From Opitutales bacterium (GTDB lineage: Bacteria; Verrucomicrobiota; Verrucomicrobiia; Opitutales; Oceanipulchritudinaceae): a stretch of 8,598 nucleotides of DNA. The first letter of the stretch is position 1, and each line of letters opens with the position of its first letter. Positions 7,853 through 8,598 of this stretch are shown piece after piece. The position numbers were made by a program, and so were the translations under genes. Where the stretch lies: contig SKLD01000042.1 of the NCBI GenBank assembly GCA_007123395.1, positions 1 through 8,598 on the forward strand, in the 5' to 3' direction. Under the pieces are notes generated by a model. That model saw nothing but the letters and a program-made list of their open reading frames with translations. It was not told the DNA's origin and searched no databases.

Positions 7853-7962
7853 TTCCAGGAGGAGAAACGATCAAAATCCCTGCGTCCTTGACCTCTTCCA
7901 CCGCCACCACTCGCCGGTATACCCAGAAACCTGAGTCTACGCGAAATCGACTCAACGGCGTC

Positions 7963-8010
7963 GGCCCCGGCTAAAACATTTCCAGCCATTGCCGCTGAAA
8001 TTACGGGGCT
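7963..8010. repeat. Compound (two-tier) hairpin in the non-coding region
   Basis: The outer stem pairs 7964-7969 (GCCCCG) with 8004-8009 (CGGGGC), with a further G-T pair at 7963/8010. The inner stem pairs 7978-7986 (ATTTCCAGC) with 7994-8001 (GCTGAAAT), eight pairs with one bulged C, around a 7-base loop. The internal loop is asymmetric (8 bases versus 2). Two nested stems within 48 bases are unlikely to be pure chance in such a short region. There is no T-tail, so this is not a standard terminator. A REP-type palindrome processed by the nearby RAYT, or a structured RNA, are possible readings. Confidence 0.5.
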
Positions 8011-8180
8011 CGTTCCGCCAAAAACCCTCGGACTGAGCCGCCCAGCAGAGAGCACAATCAGTCGATCACAGGTGACTCCCCCCCTCCCTGCGTCCAACGA
8101 TCTGCCACTCGTGCTACCCCACCCGTTGCGTTTGGAACGCCTTCGCGATATCCGTTTCGCTTTCCCTCTGCGATCAAGTC

Positions 8181-8201
8181 TTCACATCCTTCGGGATGGA
8201 A
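8181..8201. repeat. Hairpin with TTCG loop beside the transposase 3' end
   Basis: CATCC (8185-8189) pairs with GGATG (8194-8198) around a TTCG loop, and TTC (8181-8183) pairs with GAA (8199-8201) across one bulged A. TTCG loops are exceptionally stable in RNA when closed by C-G; here the closing pair is C-G. It is 10 bp beyond the stop codon of the leftward transposase, a fitting position for its 3' end, but no T-run follows on that strand. Confidence 0.5.
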
Positions 8202-8210
8202 TGGATCCTC

Positions 8211-8598
8211 TCACGGGACCTTCAATGCGCCCGCGCCGCGACCGCTCCCCGCCACCGCGAGCTCCGAATGCTTCAGCACTTCCACCGGTCGCGCGCCGGG
8301 CGGCTTCGACAGCCGCGACAGCGCCGCCGCTCCCTCCCCTTCCCGCAGCCAAGCCTCCGTCCCCAGCGCCTTGCCACGTGTGAAAAAGCCCGCCCGCAGA
8401 CGCAGCAGCTCGTGCGCCTCCAGCTCCCCGCCGGCCGCAACCGCCTCCGCCAGCGCCGCGGGATCGATCCGCGCTCCGCTCCCGTCGCGCTTCGACCCCG
8501 CCCCCTTGCCCAGCATCAACAGGCGGTAGCGCGCCAGCGCCCCGTCTTCCCCGCCCTCGCCCCGAAAACAGCCCGCCAGCGCGCGACGCTGCTCCCTG
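8211..8598 (-). CDS. RAYT-like transposase, C-terminal part, cut by the right window edge
   Basis: The minus frame is open from the right edge (first whole codon at 8597-8595) to a TGA at 8213-8211, giving 128 residues of a C-terminus. The frame includes ARYRLLMLGKG, a spacer, AVAAGGELEAHELLRLRAGFFTRGKALGTEAW and later PPGARPVEVL. The order resembles the C-terminal tail common in verrucomicrobial RAYT/IS200-like transposases. In those, a YRxxLFG segment is followed by a GGKL..EALRCRVRYFTDGAVLG-type segment and a GARP segment. The internal TTG/ATG at 8519-8514 is not the true start because the homology continues upstream of it. The catalytic HUH domain is outside the window. It has the same orientation as the transposase fragment at the left edge. 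The family call is from motif memory and the tail has diverged from the usual pattern. Confidence 0.68.
   Translation of the reverse strand, partial: REQRRALAGCFRGEGGEDGALARYRLLMLGKGAGSKRDGSGARIDPAALAEAVAAGGELEAHELLRLRAGFFTRGKALGTEAWLREGEGAAALSRLSKPPGARPVEVLKHSELAVAGSGRGAGALKVP

Larger units (their letters stand above)
7712..8210. other. Roughly 500-bp region without a convincing gene
   Basis: Between lpdA and the next gene no frame on either strand has a recognisable product. Bases ~7745-7855 are AT-rich and hold a long-range inverted repeat and a perfect tandem duplication. Bases ~7860-8210 are GC-richer and hold a compound hairpin (7963-8010) and a TTCG-loop hairpin (8181-8201). An 11-base word, TCCCTGCGTCC, occurs twice (7877-7887 and 8085-8095). 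AGGAGGAG at 7856-7863 looks like a ribosome-binding site but is followed by ATC rather than ATG; the frame from there ends after 34 codons. Two minus-strand frames (8097-7849 and 7955-7818) are open but start at TTG and match nothing I know. The content suggests a decayed gene, a dispersed repeat or a structured RNA. Confidence 0.6.

Noticed and set aside
7849..8097. An 82-residue minus-strand frame in the gap after lpdA
   Set aside because: It starts with TTG and no ribosome-binding site, ends in a Gly/Arg-rich stretch, lacks the codon bias of neighbouring genes and matches no family. It is kept only as part of the description of the region.

Overview
The window is GC-rich (protein-coding parts roughly 60% by eye) and carries five complete recognisable genes plus one unrecognised small gene. 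Both ends cut into genes that look like REP-associated tyrosine transposases (RAYT, Y1/HUH superfamily). The style of these RAYT fragments, the SUI1/YciH homologue starting MAKKKERIDTSGG, and the weak Shine-Dalgarno signals suggest Verrucomicrobiota, probably near Opitutales. That placement is inference from remembered family flavour and no search was run.

Layout, left to right. At 1-163 (minus) is the N-terminus of one RAYT-like transposase, running off the left edge. At 164-556 is a gene-poor gap whose first ~137 bases are AT-rich and whose remainder is GC-rich; it holds two stem-loops. At 557-2047 a minus-strand cluster reads, in order of transcription, an unknown 78-residue protein, a YciH-type SUI1 translation factor (7-bp gap) and an inositol-monophosphatase-family phosphatase. 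At 2048-2191 is a divergent control region. At 2192-7711 is the plus-strand operon sucA-sucB-lpdA, which encodes E1, E2 and E3 of the 2-oxoglutarate dehydrogenase complex. At 7712-8210 is ~500 bp without a convincing gene, containing inverted repeats, a perfect 12-bp tandem duplication and a compound hairpin. At 8211-8598 (minus) is the C-terminus of a second RAYT-like transposase, running off the right edge.

How the genes work together. SucA decarboxylates 2-oxoglutarate on thiamine diphosphate. SucB carries the succinyl group on its lipoyl lysine and passes it to CoA. LpdA reoxidises the dihydrolipoyl arm and makes NADH. The set is complete and every catalytic motif checked is intact. A terminator-like hairpin with a T-rich tail sits directly against the lpdA start codon, so lpdA may be expressed at a different level from sucAB. 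The minus-strand cluster has no evident functional link to the TCA cycle and shares only the divergent spacer.

No clear undescribed system is visible; the core is ordinary metabolism. The parts most worth a second look are the two non-coding regions (164-556 and 7712-8210), which lie next to RAYT genes and hold several unexplained palindromes, and the attenuator-like element before lpdA.
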